Shown here one piece after another: positions 34,948 to 43,820 of a stretch of 64,000 nt of DNA. Position numbers and translations under genes: made by a program. Within the stretch, counting starts at the first letter, position 1; every line of letters begins with the position of its first letter. A model generated the notes under the pieces. It had not been told where the DNA came from and searched no databases. It saw only the letters and a program-made list of their open reading frames with translations. Source of the stretch: Arthrobacter echini. Its GTDB lineage: Bacteria > Actinomycetota > Actinomycetes > Actinomycetales > Micrococcaceae. The stretch covers positions 58,795 to 122,794 of the forward strand of contig NZ_SSWH01000010.1 in the NCBI RefSeq assembly GCF_004803505.1, given 5' to 3'.

Positions 34948-35714
34948 ACGAAAGCATCTACGTCATTTCAGTCGGCTTCATGTTGATCTTCCTCGGCGGA
35001 CTAACGTTCCACCGCATGACCTCCAAGCGCACACCCGAAGGGGCGCGGGCACTGCTGCGACCCAGTGGCCGGCTGGCTCTCATGGGAGTGCTGCTGACTG
35101 CCGCTTACGTGTTTTCCCTGCCGGGCGTCTATCACGTGCTGGAAGCCATCGTGCCTATCTCCAACGGCACCGACTTCATCGCCAAATGCTGCGCTATGAC
35201 CGCTGTAGGGGTCCTCGGCGTGCACCTAGCCGTCGCCTACGGCTCAGAAACGGCTACCACCTGGATCATTGGAAAGCGCGGTCTGCTGGTGGGCGTGATC
35301 GCGGCCTCGGGGGTGCTCTTCACGCTTCTCGTGGCGGACACCCCCGAGGCGTCACCCCGCTTGGAGATGTACCAAGGTCAGCGCGCGGTGGAACTGAACG
35401 AGTGGATTGTCCTCGCCTACACCGCCTACGTACTGGCGCCGTTGCTGCTGCCGCTTTTACGTGATGGCCGCAGGAACCCCCTACGCCTCGGGCGTCTTGC
35501 CTCGAGGTTGATCTTCGCCGGTTTCATATTCTCGATTGCACGCGCCCTCGCCTACCCGCTGGAACTACACGCGGGACCCGAAGCGTTCTATATCTTCGAG
35601 CTGGTCACGCACGTATCGACGGCCTGCGTCGTTCTTGGACTGTGGGTCTTCGCCATCGCCAGGAGGCACCGGCTGGCACGCAAGACGCTAGACATCGGCC
35701 TGTCGATCAAGTGA
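34944..35714 (+). CDS. Seven-helix membrane protein (MAB_1171c-like)
   Basis: A 256-residue integral membrane protein with seven hydrophobic segments (starting at about residues 5, 40, 75, 110, 150, 185 and 220) joined by short loops. The layout and the final charged HRLARKT tail recall the MAB_1171c/DUF6545-type proteins that sit beside XRE regulators in actinobacteria. No enzyme domain. Translational overlap with the regulator gene (ATGA) suggests a sensor-regulator pair, but the ligand is unknown. Confidence 0.65.
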   Translation: MNESIYVISVGFMLIFLGGLTFHRMTSKRTPEGARALLRPSGRLALMGVLLTAAYVFSLPGVYHVLEAIVPISNGTDFIAKCCAMTAVGVLGVHLAVAYGSETATTWIIGKRGLLVGVIAASGVLFTLLVADTPEASPRLEMYQGQRAVELNEWIVLAYTAYVLAPLLLPLLRDGRRNPLRLGRLASRLIFAGFIFSIARALAYPLELHAGPEAFYIFELVTHVSTACVVLGLWVFAIARRHRLARKTLDIGLSIK

Positions 35715-35724
35715 GGAGTGGAAC

Positions 35725-36033
35725 GTGAGTCAAACACCACCAGAGGCAAAGCAGGCTGTAGAGCGGATCCTGACCAAGGCCAACCCGGAGAATGAGGCGG
35801 CCCACGCCGTCATCTTCCGCGCAGTGAAAATCTGCATCGAAGCAGGGATGAACCGCCGGCAGACGGCCCGCTACCTCGGCGTCTCCGCCCGACGCATCGA
35901 CAAGCACGGCCAGTACTTCCGCACCGCGAAGTCAGTCAGGACCATGTTCGGAGAAGCCTTCCACTCCACGTCGATCGACATCCCCGCAGAGGACGCTAAA
36001 GCGAAGCTGATCCAGTGGGCATGGAAGAGCTAA
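35725..36033 (+). CDS. Small HTH-like protein
   Basis: A 102-residue protein starting at GTG with GAGGAGTG upstream. The segment GMNRRQTARYLGVSARRIDKH is a good helix-turn-helix. The gene is ten bases after the membrane-protein gene and ends just before a long palindrome, so it closes this three-gene unit. It may be a transcription regulator of transfer or of the replicon. Confidence 0.65.
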   Translation: MSQTPPEAKQAVERILTKANPENEAAHAVIFRAVKICIEAGMNRRQTARYLGVSARRIDKHGQYFRTAKSVRTMFGEAFHSTSIDIPAEDAKAKLIQWAWKS

Positions 36034-36052
36034 AAATGTTCTGATTGCTGTG

Positions 36053-36091
36053 GATCGAAGGACTGTGCCATATTGGTACAGTCCTTCGATC
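36053..36091. terminator. Long palindrome after the regulator unit
   Basis: GATCGAAGGACTGT and its exact complement flank an 11-base centre that is itself nearly symmetric. It lies 20 bases after the stop codon at 36033. A terminator is likely; an operator for the HTH proteins is the alternative. Confidence 0.65.
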
Positions 36092-36366
36092 GTTAGGAAG
36101 CCAGATGCAGCCCACCGGCAGAAAGGGAGCGTGCCCCAAGACACGGCCACTCACGACTCGCCCCCGCAGGGCGACCGCAACACGACACAGAAACAGTTTT
36201 GCCATAATGCTTCGTGGTCACTGACCGTGGTGTTAGGTTCGGAGTGTCCGGAAAGAAAACTGTTTTCGCTCACGCGAGAATTGAGACCGCAAGGTCGCTG
36301 GACATCTGGAACTGATCACGAAGCGAAGGCCCCTGGGGCCAGCAGATTCAAAGGACAGTGGTAATC
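36092..36366. other. Intergenic segment before small RHH-like gene
   Basis: About 275 bases with no convincing frame. It contains a copy-like element TTCGGAGTGTCCGGAAAG near 36238-36255, loosely similar to the replicon sites, and AAGGA at 36351 for the next gene. Confidence 0.4.
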
Positions 36367-36606
36367 ATGGCTGTGACAGCAGACGGTCGAGTTGGACCTG
36401 GCCGCAGGCACAAGGGTGACCGCAAGCTCATTGGCTTTCGCTTGGCGACGGAGAAGGCCAACACGGTGCGGGAGATTGCATCCGCTGAAGGCTTTGAGCA
36501 CGTCAGCGACTGGGTAGCCTCCGTTGTCGAAGATCGCATCCAGCACACCGACCTCCCCAAGACCAACCAGCAGGAGGCTCTGCCTATCGGCCGCCTCGCC
36601 TCTTAA
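36367..36606 (+). CDS. Small ribbon-helix-helix-like protein
   Basis: A 79-residue basic protein. KLIGFRLATEKANTVREIA looks like the strand and first helix of an RHH domain, and HVSDWVASVVEDRI like the second helix. The ATG at 36367 has AAGGA 12 bases upstream; an in-frame GTG at 36358 is less likely. It is followed by its own terminator and lies directly upstream of rep, so copy-number or transfer control is a reasonable guess. Confidence 0.6.
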   Translation: MAVTADGRVGPGRRHKGDRKLIGFRLATEKANTVREIASAEGFEHVSDWVASVVEDRIQHTDLPKTNQQEALPIGRLAS

Positions 36607-36612
36607 CGAAGA

Positions 36613-36637
36613 GAAGGCCCGCCATAGGCGGGCCTTC
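36613..36637 (+). terminator. Rho-independent-type terminator
   Basis: A perfect 11-bp stem (GAAGGCCCGCC) with a three-base loop starts seven bases after the stop codon of the RHH-like gene. No long T-tract. Confidence 0.85.
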
Positions 36638-36739
36638 GAAGACTTCGACTCACAACCTGTGTTTGCTTGCCGGCTGATCAGGAAGTAAGTCCAACAAACG
36701 CCTTTTCCCTTGGGAGGAGCGGACCTCTGTCATTCCTTC

Positions 36740-36747
36740 AGGAGGAA
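36740..36747 (+). promoter_or_regulatory. Strong RBS in front of an ATC codon (rep start)
   Basis: AGGAGGAA is an ideal ribosome-binding site, but the codon at ideal distance (36752) is ATC, in frame with rep. No ATG occurs in frame nearby; the ATG at 36768 is out of frame. ATC or ATT starts are known to keep translation low. Confidence 0.5.
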
Positions 36748-36751
36748 TACC

Positions 36752-38623
36752 ATCACTTTACCCCAGCATGACTGGGCCCTGCCAGACTTACAGAGTTCGG
36801 GCGTGTCGCTTGTCAAAGACGAGCCCTCGGTCGTATGGGCTGCACTAGCACCCCTCCTGGCAGGTCAGCCCCGTGTGAGGCTATCGCGAGACGCCGGTCG
36901 AAGTTACCCGCAGAAGTTCGAGCGGGATCTCACCGATGCCCTGCCGACCGTGCCCGCAGCTGTCCGCGTCTTCGGCAAGGACGGCTCCTGCCGCGCGCTC
37001 TTCTTCGACTTCGACGCCTCCAAGGGAGGCTTGGCCCAGGTCACAGCTGACGTCCGGGTCCTGCAGGAGTGGCTGCACCGCCTCGGCGCCCGCTGGATCG
37101 AGGACTTCTCTCCGAACGGCGGACGCCACGTCTACGTGCCGCTGGCCGACCCAGCGACCTTTACCGATGCTCGGGAGCTCGTTGAGGCGCTGGGCAACAG
37201 GCTTCCGAGCCTCGACAGGACGCCCCACCAGAACCTCCTCCACGGGTGCATGCGCGTACCCGGGAGCCGGCACAAGACAGGCGGCCACCAGCAGCTCGCC
37301 ATGAGCCTGTCGATGGCCTACGACGTCGCACGCCGGCCCAATGCCTCGACCGTGTGGGCGGCGATGCGCCGTGACCTTCGGGACGAGATCCAGGCTGCCC
37401 GGGCCCTCCGCCTCGAAGCGGTGGCCCCCGTACTCGAAACGTCGGCAGCGAACACGATGAACGTCTCTTCGGCTTCCCGGATGTCCCAGGCCATGCAGAG
37501 CATCGCGCGCACAGGGCTGTACGACGCCAACCGCTACGGCAGCAACTCCGAGGCCCGTCAGGCAGTCATCACGGGAGCTGCTGCTGCCGGACTGAACGCC
37601 ACCGACATCTACCGCCGCATGACCCAGGGAATCTGGCCCGGCCTCGCGTCCTTTTACGCCCGCTACAGCGCGGGCAACAGAGTCCAAGCACTTCAGCGCG
37701 ACCTCGCTGCTTCACATCGGCACCTCAAATCGAAGGCCACGAACACCGCGAGGCAGAGCAGTAACCATAAAAACCCCACAAGCCGGCCAAATACACAGCC
37801 GCCTGTACTACACCGTGGTAATTCCACGCTCGTCGATTCCGCCGCCGAGCATCGATTCATCAGGACTTGGCGAAACGCCGCATCGCTGGTTGAGCAGACC
37901 ATGGGTTCTTCCAGGGCTGACCTCGCACGAAGGATGGTGCTCAGGGCACTGGGAGCCGCGGCACACATGACCGGGGGATCGGTCGTCGAGTTCGGGGTCC
38001 GATCATTGGCTGTCGCGACAGGGCTCGATCACACCACTGTGGCCGGTCATCTGCGCGCGCTTCGATCGGCGTCCAACCCCCTTATCGCCATGCTCGAGAA
38101 GGCAAAGGGGACGCGGGGAGATCAGTACGAGCTCACCATCCCGGATCCGCTCAAAGAAAGTGCCGGGGACTTGGCCTGGAAGAAGGGCAAGCTGCACGCC
38201 CTCCGGCCTGCCTTCAGGGAGCTCGGCTTCCCTGCCGCATTCGTGTACGAGGCACTGGAGACATCGGCCACTCCCCTATCGACGGCTGAGCTCGTCCGCA
38301 TCACAAGGCTCTCCCGCACCACTGTCAGCGAGTCCCTCGAGATCCTCGCAGCGTGGAACCTCGCGACTCGCGGCTGTGCAGGATGGACCATAGAGGCTTC
38401 CACCAGCCTGTCCACGGTCGCCGAGTGCCTGGGCGTCCTCGAGGACGTCGCAGCACAGGTGAAGCTCTACAGGGCGCAGCGCGCAGTCTGGCGGAAATGG
38501 CTTGCTGGGCGTGCTCCGGATGCGCTGCTCCCCTCCCCCGATGACGACTACCCGTGGGAGATCTACGAGGGGCCGCCCGACGACCTATCCCTTGCGGATT
38601 TGGCGTTCAGGTCGGCGGGCTAA
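36752..38623 (+). CDS. Primase-like replication initiator (Rep)
   Basis: A protein of about 623 residues. The N-terminal half looks like an archaeo-eukaryotic primase domain: FFDFDAS (residues about 84-90) supplies metal-binding Asp residues, SPNGGRHVYVPL (about 120-131) the conserved His, and CMRVPGSRHKTGG a later basic motif. The C-terminal third contains two winged-helix-like segments, around AVATGLDHTTVAGHLRAL and RITRLSRTTVSESLEILA, suitable for iteron binding. This fits a plasmid Rep that both recognises the origin and primes DNA. The start is uncertain: ATC at 36752 has the best ribosome-binding site, while TTG at 36710 is the next option. Sites like the par-region iterons lie near its start (36784) and after its stop. 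Confidence 0.72.
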   Translation: MTLPQHDWALPDLQSSGVSLVKDEPSVVWAALAPLLAGQPRVRLSRDAGRSYPQKFERDLTDALPTVPAAVRVFGKDGSCRALFFDFDASKGGLAQVTADVRVLQEWLHRLGARWIEDFSPNGGRHVYVPLADPATFTDARELVEALGNRLPSLDRTPHQNLLHGCMRVPGSRHKTGGHQQLAMSLSMAYDVARRPNASTVWAAMRRDLRDEIQAARALRLEAVAPVLETSAANTMNVSSASRMSQAMQSIARTGLYDANRYGSNSEARQAVITGAAAAGLNATDIYRRMTQGIWPGLASFYARYSAGNRVQALQRDLAASHRHLKSKATNTARQSSNHKNPTSRPNTQPPVLHRGNSTLVDSAAEHRFIRTWRNAASLVEQTMGSSRADLARRMVLRALGAAAHMTGGSVVEFGVRSLAVATGLDHTTVAGHLRALRSASNPLIAMLEKAKGTRGDQYELTIPDPLKESAGDLAWKKGKLHALRPAFRELGFPAAFVYEALETSATPLSTAELVRITRLSRTTVSESLEILAAWNLATRGCAGWTIEASTSLSTVAECLGVLEDVAAQVKLYRAQRAVWRKWLAGRAPDALLPSPDDDYPWEIYEGPPDDLSLADLAFRSAG

Positions 38624-38714
38624 TGCCGAAATTACAGAGTCCGAAAGATGCGCAGTACCAGGCGCAAGAGTTACGTCCGAACTTCGGAAGTTCGGCACTC
38701 CGTAGTTTTGTAGG
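38624..38714. promoter_or_regulatory. Iteron-like sites after rep
   Basis: ATTACAGAGTCCGAAAG at 38633 and GAACTTCGGAAGTTCGG at 38679 resemble the sites near 36784 and 40058 and the long array at 40.3-41.3 kb. They lie between the convergent ends of rep and the par operon. Confidence 0.55.
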
Positions 38715-39302
38715 TCAATAGCGCGGGTCGAGGCCACAGGAAGCGCGGATCTCGTTCTCCGTCACTCCCCCGAGCTCGTCCTGGTGCTGCAACAGCAGGT
38801 CGATGGCGGTACGAATCAGGGTGTTGTCCGTGATGCGTTCCGGGCCCTTCTTCCCCTTGTTGATCTTCATGCGGAGCGTCGTCAGAGCGAGCACCTGGTC
38901 CCCATAGACACGGACTTCCTTGCGGTCCATTTCCTCCCAGGATGGCTTCTTCGCGGCTTTGGGCTCCGCCGCTGTGGTCCGCTCTCCCGCGCTCTTCTCG
39001 GGCTGCGGAGCCGCCTGCTTGGGCGCCGCCGGAACAGGCTCCTGCTGAGCGCGAGGAGCCGGCTCATGGGCGGGCTCAACGGGCTGGGGAACCGCCGGGG
39101 CCGCGGGTCGGGCTGCTAATGGCTCCTTGACCGCCGTAGCGACTGCTGACGATGGCCCTGCCGGCGCGGCTACGGGCAGAGTGGGCCCCACTCCCCTACC
39201 CGTGGCGCGATCCGCCTCGTCCTGCTGGTCGCGCTGCATGGCGGCAAGCATTTCCTGGCTGCCCTGGTTCAGCAGCCCCTTCAACCCCTTCTTGACCGCC
39301 AT
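38715..39302 (-). CDS. ParB-like partner of ParA (RHH C-terminus)
   Basis: A 195-residue protein directly after parA (three-base gap). A helical N-terminus, a long Pro/Ala/Glu linker (residues about 45-120) and a compact C-terminal domain with DRKEVRVYGDQVLALTTLRM and ITDNTLIRTAIDLLL, which matches a ribbon-helix-helix DNA-binding domain. This is the usual type Ib partition adaptor. It probably binds the array upstream of parA and stimulates ParA. Confidence 0.75.
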   Translation of the reverse strand: MAVKKGLKGLLNQGSQEMLAAMQRDQQDEADRATGRGVGPTLPVAAPAGPSSAVATAVKEPLAARPAAPAVPQPVEPAHEPAPRAQQEPVPAAPKQAAPQPEKSAGERTTAAEPKAAKKPSWEEMDRKEVRVYGDQVLALTTLRMKINKGKKGPERITDNTLIRTAIDLLLQHQDELGGVTENEIRASCGLDPRY

Positions 39303-39305
39303 GAT

Positions 39306-39965
39306 CTACCTCGTCTCCTGATTGGCCCAGATGCTCAAGAGCTCCCGGGCAACGTCCTTGTAGTCCGCGCCGGCCTTTTCGGCCGCCCGCGTCTTGTCAT
39401 AAGTAGTCACGACCTGACCGGTAAGCGGCGCACGTTCGTGCACCTTGTAGGACCGCACATACGACTTGCAGACCTTCAGGCCGGCGTCGCGCAGCTCGTC
39501 CTGGGCATCCGTGGCATCGACCAGGGACCTCGAGTCGACCTTCGTGATGACGATCCGGTAGTCCACTCCCCCGGGCTCGACAATGCTTTTGAACGTGTTG
39601 ACCAGAGGCAGCATGGCCAGTGCCGTTGGCTCGGTCGGCAGGATGACGAAGTCCGAATTGGCCACGACGGCCTTCAGGACCGCCATGTTCTCCAGGTTTC
39701 CGGGAGTGTCGACGAAGATCGTGTCGTAATCCGCACCGCGTAGCTGAGCGAGGACCTGCACGTTCGTCTCCGCGACGACGTCGAAAGGCAGCCGACGGTC
39801 ATCAGGAAGTTCTTCCGCCGTGGTCGCCCACGAGGTGACGGACAGCTGCGGATCGACGTCTACGACGAGCACGCGTGAGTGCTCGGCGACCACCGACGCC
39901 AGGTTCATGACGGTCGTGGACTTACCGGCGCCGCCCTTTTGGTTGATGACAGAGACAACTCTCAT
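39306..39965 (-). CDS. parA: ParA partition ATPase
   Basis: A 219-residue Walker-type ParA. Deviant Walker A KGGAGKST at residues about 10-17, VLVVDVDPQLSVTSW as A' motif and DTIFVDTPGNLENM as Walker B. Short N-terminus without HTH, so type Ib: it does not repress its own promoter directly, the partner does. It should move plasmid copies along the nucleoid. The ATG is fixed by the conserved start of the first strand (RVVSVINQKGG). The palindrome GGAACTTACAGAGTTCC lies about 90 bases upstream. Confidence 0.92.
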   Translation of the reverse strand: MRVVSVINQKGGAGKSTTVMNLASVVAEHSRVLVVDVDPQLSVTSWATTAEELPDDRRLPFDVVAETNVQVLAQLRGADYDTIFVDTPGNLENMAVLKAVVANSDFVILPTEPTALAMLPLVNTFKSIVEPGGVDYRIVITKVDSRSLVDATDAQDELRDAGLKVCKSYVRSYKVHERAPLTGQVVTTYDKTRAAEKAGADYKDVARELLSIWANQETR

Positions 39966-40055
39966 GTCGCACGGATCCTTCGCTGCAATGACAAATGGTC
40001 CGGCTGCAGTAGGAATCTGCGTGCATTAGATGGAGTGGCCATAGGGCCACCCAAG

Positions 40056-40072
40056 GTACGGAACTTACAGAG
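40056..40072. promoter_or_regulatory. Palindromic operator-like site upstream of parA
   Basis: GGAACT-TACAG-AGTTCC, an interrupted palindrome about 90 bases before the parA start. The same core ACTTACAGAGTTC is found near the start of rep (36786), and a variant follows rep, so one protein may bind all of them. Confidence 0.6.
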
Positions 40073-40275
40073 TTCCAGCTGTCAGCCGGCAAGCTAACGG
40101 ACCCAACCTACCAGTGGACCCCTCCCCCACCCCGGAAGAACCGTCGGTGAGTTCCGACGTACCGAAGTCTGTAGTTTTGTACTTACGGACTCCCGCAGTT
40201 CCGTGCTCTGGAACTACGGGAGTTTTGGGTGTTCATGCTTCTCGCGAGATCCTACGCGCGTGAGCCACCACCGCT

Positions 40276-41305
40276 AGCCCGAACTTACGAAGTTCGGCAA
40301 ACGGGAAGAACGGTACTCCGGCGTTAGACCGGGCGCTGCACCGCCAGACTCCCGAGGTTCATAGCCTGGCGGCCAAGTGTCGCTGAAGGGGCGGGAGCAC
40401 TGCCGAAGTTTCGGAGTTACTGAGTCTAGAAGCTCGGAAGGACAAGGCCCGGTCGATTCGTGGGTGGCTGCCTGGCGAGGTGCGTGAGCTTGGACAGCTG
40501 AGCTGTGGGCGGCCTCACTACTGCCGAACGCCCGAAGTCCGGAAGGATCGGACTTCGAGCGGGCTTCGGTGGTCATACTTTTGCGGTCTGGGGCTTTTCG
40601 CCGACACGTACTCGAGTGTCGCACTACCAAACTCAGGAAGTTCGAAAGGTCCGAGGCCCGGGCACGCCTGGTCTCGGTGGTGATGATCTGCTGAGCGCTG
40701 GTGTTCCGTTCGATTGGGTCCGTTGCTGCCCGTACTGCCAAAGTCCGGAAGTCCGGAAGTCCGAGAGGGCCAAGATTCGGAACTTCCCGATTCAGATGTT
40801 CACTGACTGCCAAGTTGAGGTCCGAGGCGGTTGCAGGTGCACAGTACCGAACTTCCGAAGTTCGGAAGCACAGATCCTCGGTACATTCTGACCCTGGCGG
40901 CTACGAACGGTCGAGGTCTGGTGTCTCGTGCCGGTACAGGGTCGAGCCGCCGGTTCGGCGGAACTTCCGAAGTCCGGAAAACACGGACCCCAAATCTCTC
41001 TGAGTCTGGAGGCTCCGACCTGCCGAGCTGCGGAAGGCTGCATGGGTACAAGAGTGGGACGTCGGTACTGCCAAACCTCCGAAGTCCGGAAGAACCAAAC
41101 CCCGGTGCTGGTTGGGCCTGGCTAACCCCAAACGCGAGGGCCTGGAAGCTCGTCAGCCTGCAGACATCCGCGCCCTTACTGCCGAACTTCCGAAGTTTAG
41201 AAGACGATCGCGTCGGAAGTTACGAACTGCGGAAGTTTGCAAGTGCCTTCCAGTATCCGTGCCGCCGGTGGCCGCTGGTAGCACCGAACTTTTGAGGTTC
41301 GGAAG
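40276..41305. repeat. Iteron/parS-like array, about 110-bp period
   Basis: Ten sites related to TACTGCC-GAACTTCCGAAGTTCGG start at about 40276, 40399, 40519, 40622, 40733, 40842, 40953, 41066, 41178 and 41278. Steps are 123, 120, 103, 111, 109, 111, 113, 112 and 100 bases. Each site is an imperfect palindrome; the DNA between sites is not conserved. The array runs from the upstream side of parA to the edge of the mobile-element block. It holds no convincing gene. It is either the partition centromere, the replication origin, or both. Confidence 0.8.
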
Positions 41306-41951
41306 TGCGATGTTTCGGCTGCCTTTGAGGAGATGGACCGGTCGCGTGGGAGCGTTTGCTCGAAGCTGTGGGGGAGGGGTTGGAATGACTCGCTGTGGAG
41401 CGGCCTGCGGGCGCTGCGACTTGGCAGCGGAGCGCCATTCGCAGTGGAGTCATTACCAGCGAGGTGTGCTTGGTGTTCTGGGCGTGCCAGGCCACGATCC
41501 GCTGGGCGAACACGTCGACGATGAAGGCCACGTAGACGAACCCAGACCAGGTGCGTACGTAGGTGAAGTCGGTGACCCATACCGTGTTCGGTGCGACCGC
41601 GGTGAAATCACGGTTGAGCAGGGCCCCGGCCCGCACCCCGTCCTTACCAGCCACCGTGGTGCGCACCGGTCTGCCACGGCGCACCCCGCTCAAGCCCAGG
41701 GCGCGCATCGCCCGGTCAACGGATCCAGGGCTTGCCTGCGGGTGGCCGGTGCGGCGCAACAGCGCCAGCATCTTCGCCCGCCCATAAAGTCCTTCCGGGG
41801 CCAGCCGCACCCGACCCATCTGATCAGTGGTCCAGGCCGCGTCGCGGACCGCGTTCATGACAGCTGCATCGGTGAGCGTTCGGACCGCAACCTTCTGCGC
41901 ACGCCAGGATCGGTAGGTGCGCGCAGCGATCCGACAGCCCTGCTCGCGCAG
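41220..41951 (-). pseudogene. IS3-type transposase orfB, 3' part, truncated
   Basis: Continues the IS3 orfB reading frame after the IS256 insertion: REQGCRIAARTYRSWRAQ leads into the DDE region with TVWVTDFTYVRTWSGFVYV and AFIVDVFAQRIVAWHAQ (first Asp and second Asp context). Homology is lost after PLRMALR near 41430, well before the catalytic Glu; the remaining frame runs into the iteron array. So the element's far end has been deleted and the transposase is dead. Confidence 0.85.
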
Positions 41952-43370
41952 GGGTCAAGTCCCTGGTAGTGGTGTAGCTCGGTGTCCTTCTGGTTGGTGA
42001 GTTAGGCGCTGAGGGCGAGTGTTGGTTCGTTCACCTCGGCTCCGTCGGTGTCGTCGACGATGGTGAGTCGGCTCTTGGCGAGGATGTCGAGGCCGAGGTA
42101 GCGGCGACCTTCGGCCCATTCATCGGTTTGTTCGGCCAGGACGGCGCCGACGAGTCGGGTGATCGCGTCGCGGTTCGGGAAAATCCCGACGGAGTCGGTG
42201 CGGCGGCGGATCTCTCGGTTGAGGCGCTCGTTGGGGTTATTGGACCAAATTTGCTGCCAGAGGCCTTCGGGGAACCCCGCGAATGCGAGGATGTCATCCC
42301 GGGCGGCGTCGAGGTGTTCGTGGGCGTCGGGTAGCTTCCCGTCGACGTAGTCCAGCAAGCGGTCGAATTGGGCGTTCACCGCGGCGGCGTCGGGCTGATC
42401 ATAGACACTGTGGAGCATCGCCTTCACTGCCGGCCACAGACTCTTCGGCGTCACACTCATCAGGTTCGCCGCATAGTGGGTCCGGCATCTCTGCCAGGCC
42501 GCGCCGGGCAGGTTCGCGGCGATCGCTTCGACCAGTCCCCTATGGGCGTCGGAGGTGACCAGGCGGACACCGGTGAGGCCGCGGGCGACGAGATCGGCGA
42601 GGAACGTGTTCCATGCCGCGCCTGTTTCCGACGTCGCGACGCGCAGGCCGAGAACCTCCCGGCGCCCATCGGCGTTGACGCCGGTGGCGACCATGACGAC
42701 CGCGTTGATGACCCGACCGCCTTCGCGGACCTTCATCGTGAGAGCGTCGGCGGCGACGAACGTGAACGGGCCAGCATCGGTGAGGGGTCGGTGGCGGAAC
42801 TGATCGACCTGCTCATCGAGCTCCGCAGCCATGCGGGAGACCTGCGACTTCGACAACGAGTGGACCCCGAGGGTCTTCACGAGCTTGTCCATCCGGCGGG
42901 TCGAGACGCCCGCGAGGTAACAGTCGGCCACGACGGTGATCAGGGCTGTCTCAGCTCGTTTGCGGCGTTCGAGGAGCCATTCCGGGAAGTACGTGCCCTG
43001 CCGCAGCTTCGGGATCTGAATGTCGATCGTGCCGGCCCTCGTGTCGAGGTCGCGGTGCCGGTAGCCATTGCGCTGCGTGGTGCGGCCGGGCGTGGGTTGA
43101 CCCCATTCGGCGCCGATCACCGCGTCGGCATCAGCGGACAGAAGGGCGTTGATCATGGTCTGCAGAAGGGTGCGCATCAGATCTGGGGACGCGTCAGTCA
43201 GGGCTTCGCCGAGGAGGCGTGCAGGGTCGACAATATGAGGAGCGGTCATCGTGGAGATGCCTTTCGAGTGGGATGTGAGAGTTTCCTCGAAGGATCACAC
43301 GGTGGCCGCGCCCACGTCCAAGACGAGAACACCCAGCCACCGGCAGCTACACCACTTTATGGGGCACTAC
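41952..43370 (-). mobile_element. IS256-family insertion sequence
   Basis: About 1.42 kb. Both ends are flanked by CTCGCGCAG (41943-41951 and 43371-43379), a 9-base target duplication (8-9 bp is usual for IS256). The inner parts of the two ends share the inverted AGTGGTGTAGCT. Removing the element and one copy of the duplication restores the orfB frame of the host IS3-type element exactly. Confidence 0.88.
42002..43249 (-). CDS. IS256-family (mutator) transposase
   Basis: A 415-residue DDE transposase, full length for the family. N-terminal ALLSADADAVIGAEWGQ and RNGYRHRDLDTRAGTIDIQIPKLRQG are diagnostic; the catalytic Asp residues lie in FVAADALTMKVREGG and VTSDAHRGLVEAI, and the Glu in WSNNPNERLNREIRRRT. 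Frame intact, so the element is probably active. A large opposite-strand open frame over this gene (42368-44248) is a shadow for most of its length. Confidence 0.95.
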   Translation of the reverse strand: MTAPHIVDPARLLGEALTDASPDLMRTLLQTMINALLSADADAVIGAEWGQPTPGRTTQRNGYRHRDLDTRAGTIDIQIPKLRQGTYFPEWLLERRKRAETALITVVADCYLAGVSTRRMDKLVKTLGVHSLSKSQVSRMAAELDEQVDQFRHRPLTDAGPFTFVAADALTMKVREGGRVINAVVMVATGVNADGRREVLGLRVATSETGAAWNTFLADLVARGLTGVRLVTSDAHRGLVEAIAANLPGAAWQRCRTHYAANLMSVTPKSLWPAVKAMLHSVYDQPDAAAVNAQFDRLLDYVDGKLPDAHEHLDAARDDILAFAGFPEGLWQQIWSNNPNERLNREIRRRTDSVGIFPNRDAITRLVGAVLAEQTDEWAEGRRYLGLDILAKSRLTIVDDTDGAEVNEPTLALSA

Positions 43371-43438
43371 TCGCGCAGAACCCGGCAGATCGACTCGACC
43401 ACGTGCCCCTTGGACCTCATCTGATCGATGAATCCCAT
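43371..43438 (-). pseudogene. IS3-type transposase orfB, 5' part
   Basis: Starts MGFIDQMRSKGHVVESICR, the usual beginning of this orfB group, and is cut after VLRE by the IS256 element. Its continuation lies at 41951-41220. Confidence 0.85.
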
Positions 43439-43440
43439 GA

Positions 43441-43752
43441 TCAACGTTTGCGGGGGTCGAGTTCCCCCGCGAAGAAAGTCGTCGCGGCTTTCAAGATCGC
43501 CACGTCCTCACGCAACCGACGGTTCTCTGCTTTCAACCGTCTGATTTCCTCGTCCTCGGCCGTCGTGAGACCCTCGCGCTCCCCGGCGTCGATCTGGGCT
43601 CTTCGTACCCAATTCCGCAGTGTCTCCTTCCCCACGCCCAGGTTCGTTCCGACCGCTGCGCAGGCCTGGCTGATGGAGGCGTACTCCGGGAGCTGCTCGA
43701 GCACCATCCGCACGGCACGCTCCCTGATCGCGGGATCAATACTCTTTGGCAT
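43441..43752 (-). CDS. IS3-type transposase orfA
   Basis: A 103-residue OrfA. HTH region ASISQACAAVGTNLGVGKET, then a leucine-zipper-like helix EDEEIRRLKAENRRLREDVAIL and the terminal ATTFFAGELDPRKR. Intact, but its orfB is split and truncated, so the element cannot move by itself. The ATG at 43752 follows a good purine tract. The element's right end is probably the TGACCCCCTGG near 43810. Confidence 0.88.
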   Translation of the reverse strand: MPKSIDPAIRERAVRMVLEQLPEYASISQACAAVGTNLGVGKETLRNWVRRAQIDAGEREGLTTAEDEEIRRLKAENRRLREDVAILKAATTFFAGELDPRKR

Positions 43753-43820
43753 GACAACATCCTTCCTGACCAGAAAAGACGCGGCATCAAACCTAGGGGG
43801 ATTCACTACTGACCCCCTGG

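Noticed and set aside
40276..41305. CRISPR array
   Set aside because: Repeats are degenerate palindromes spaced about 110 bases apart, without constant spacer length or cas genes; replicon or partition sites fit better.
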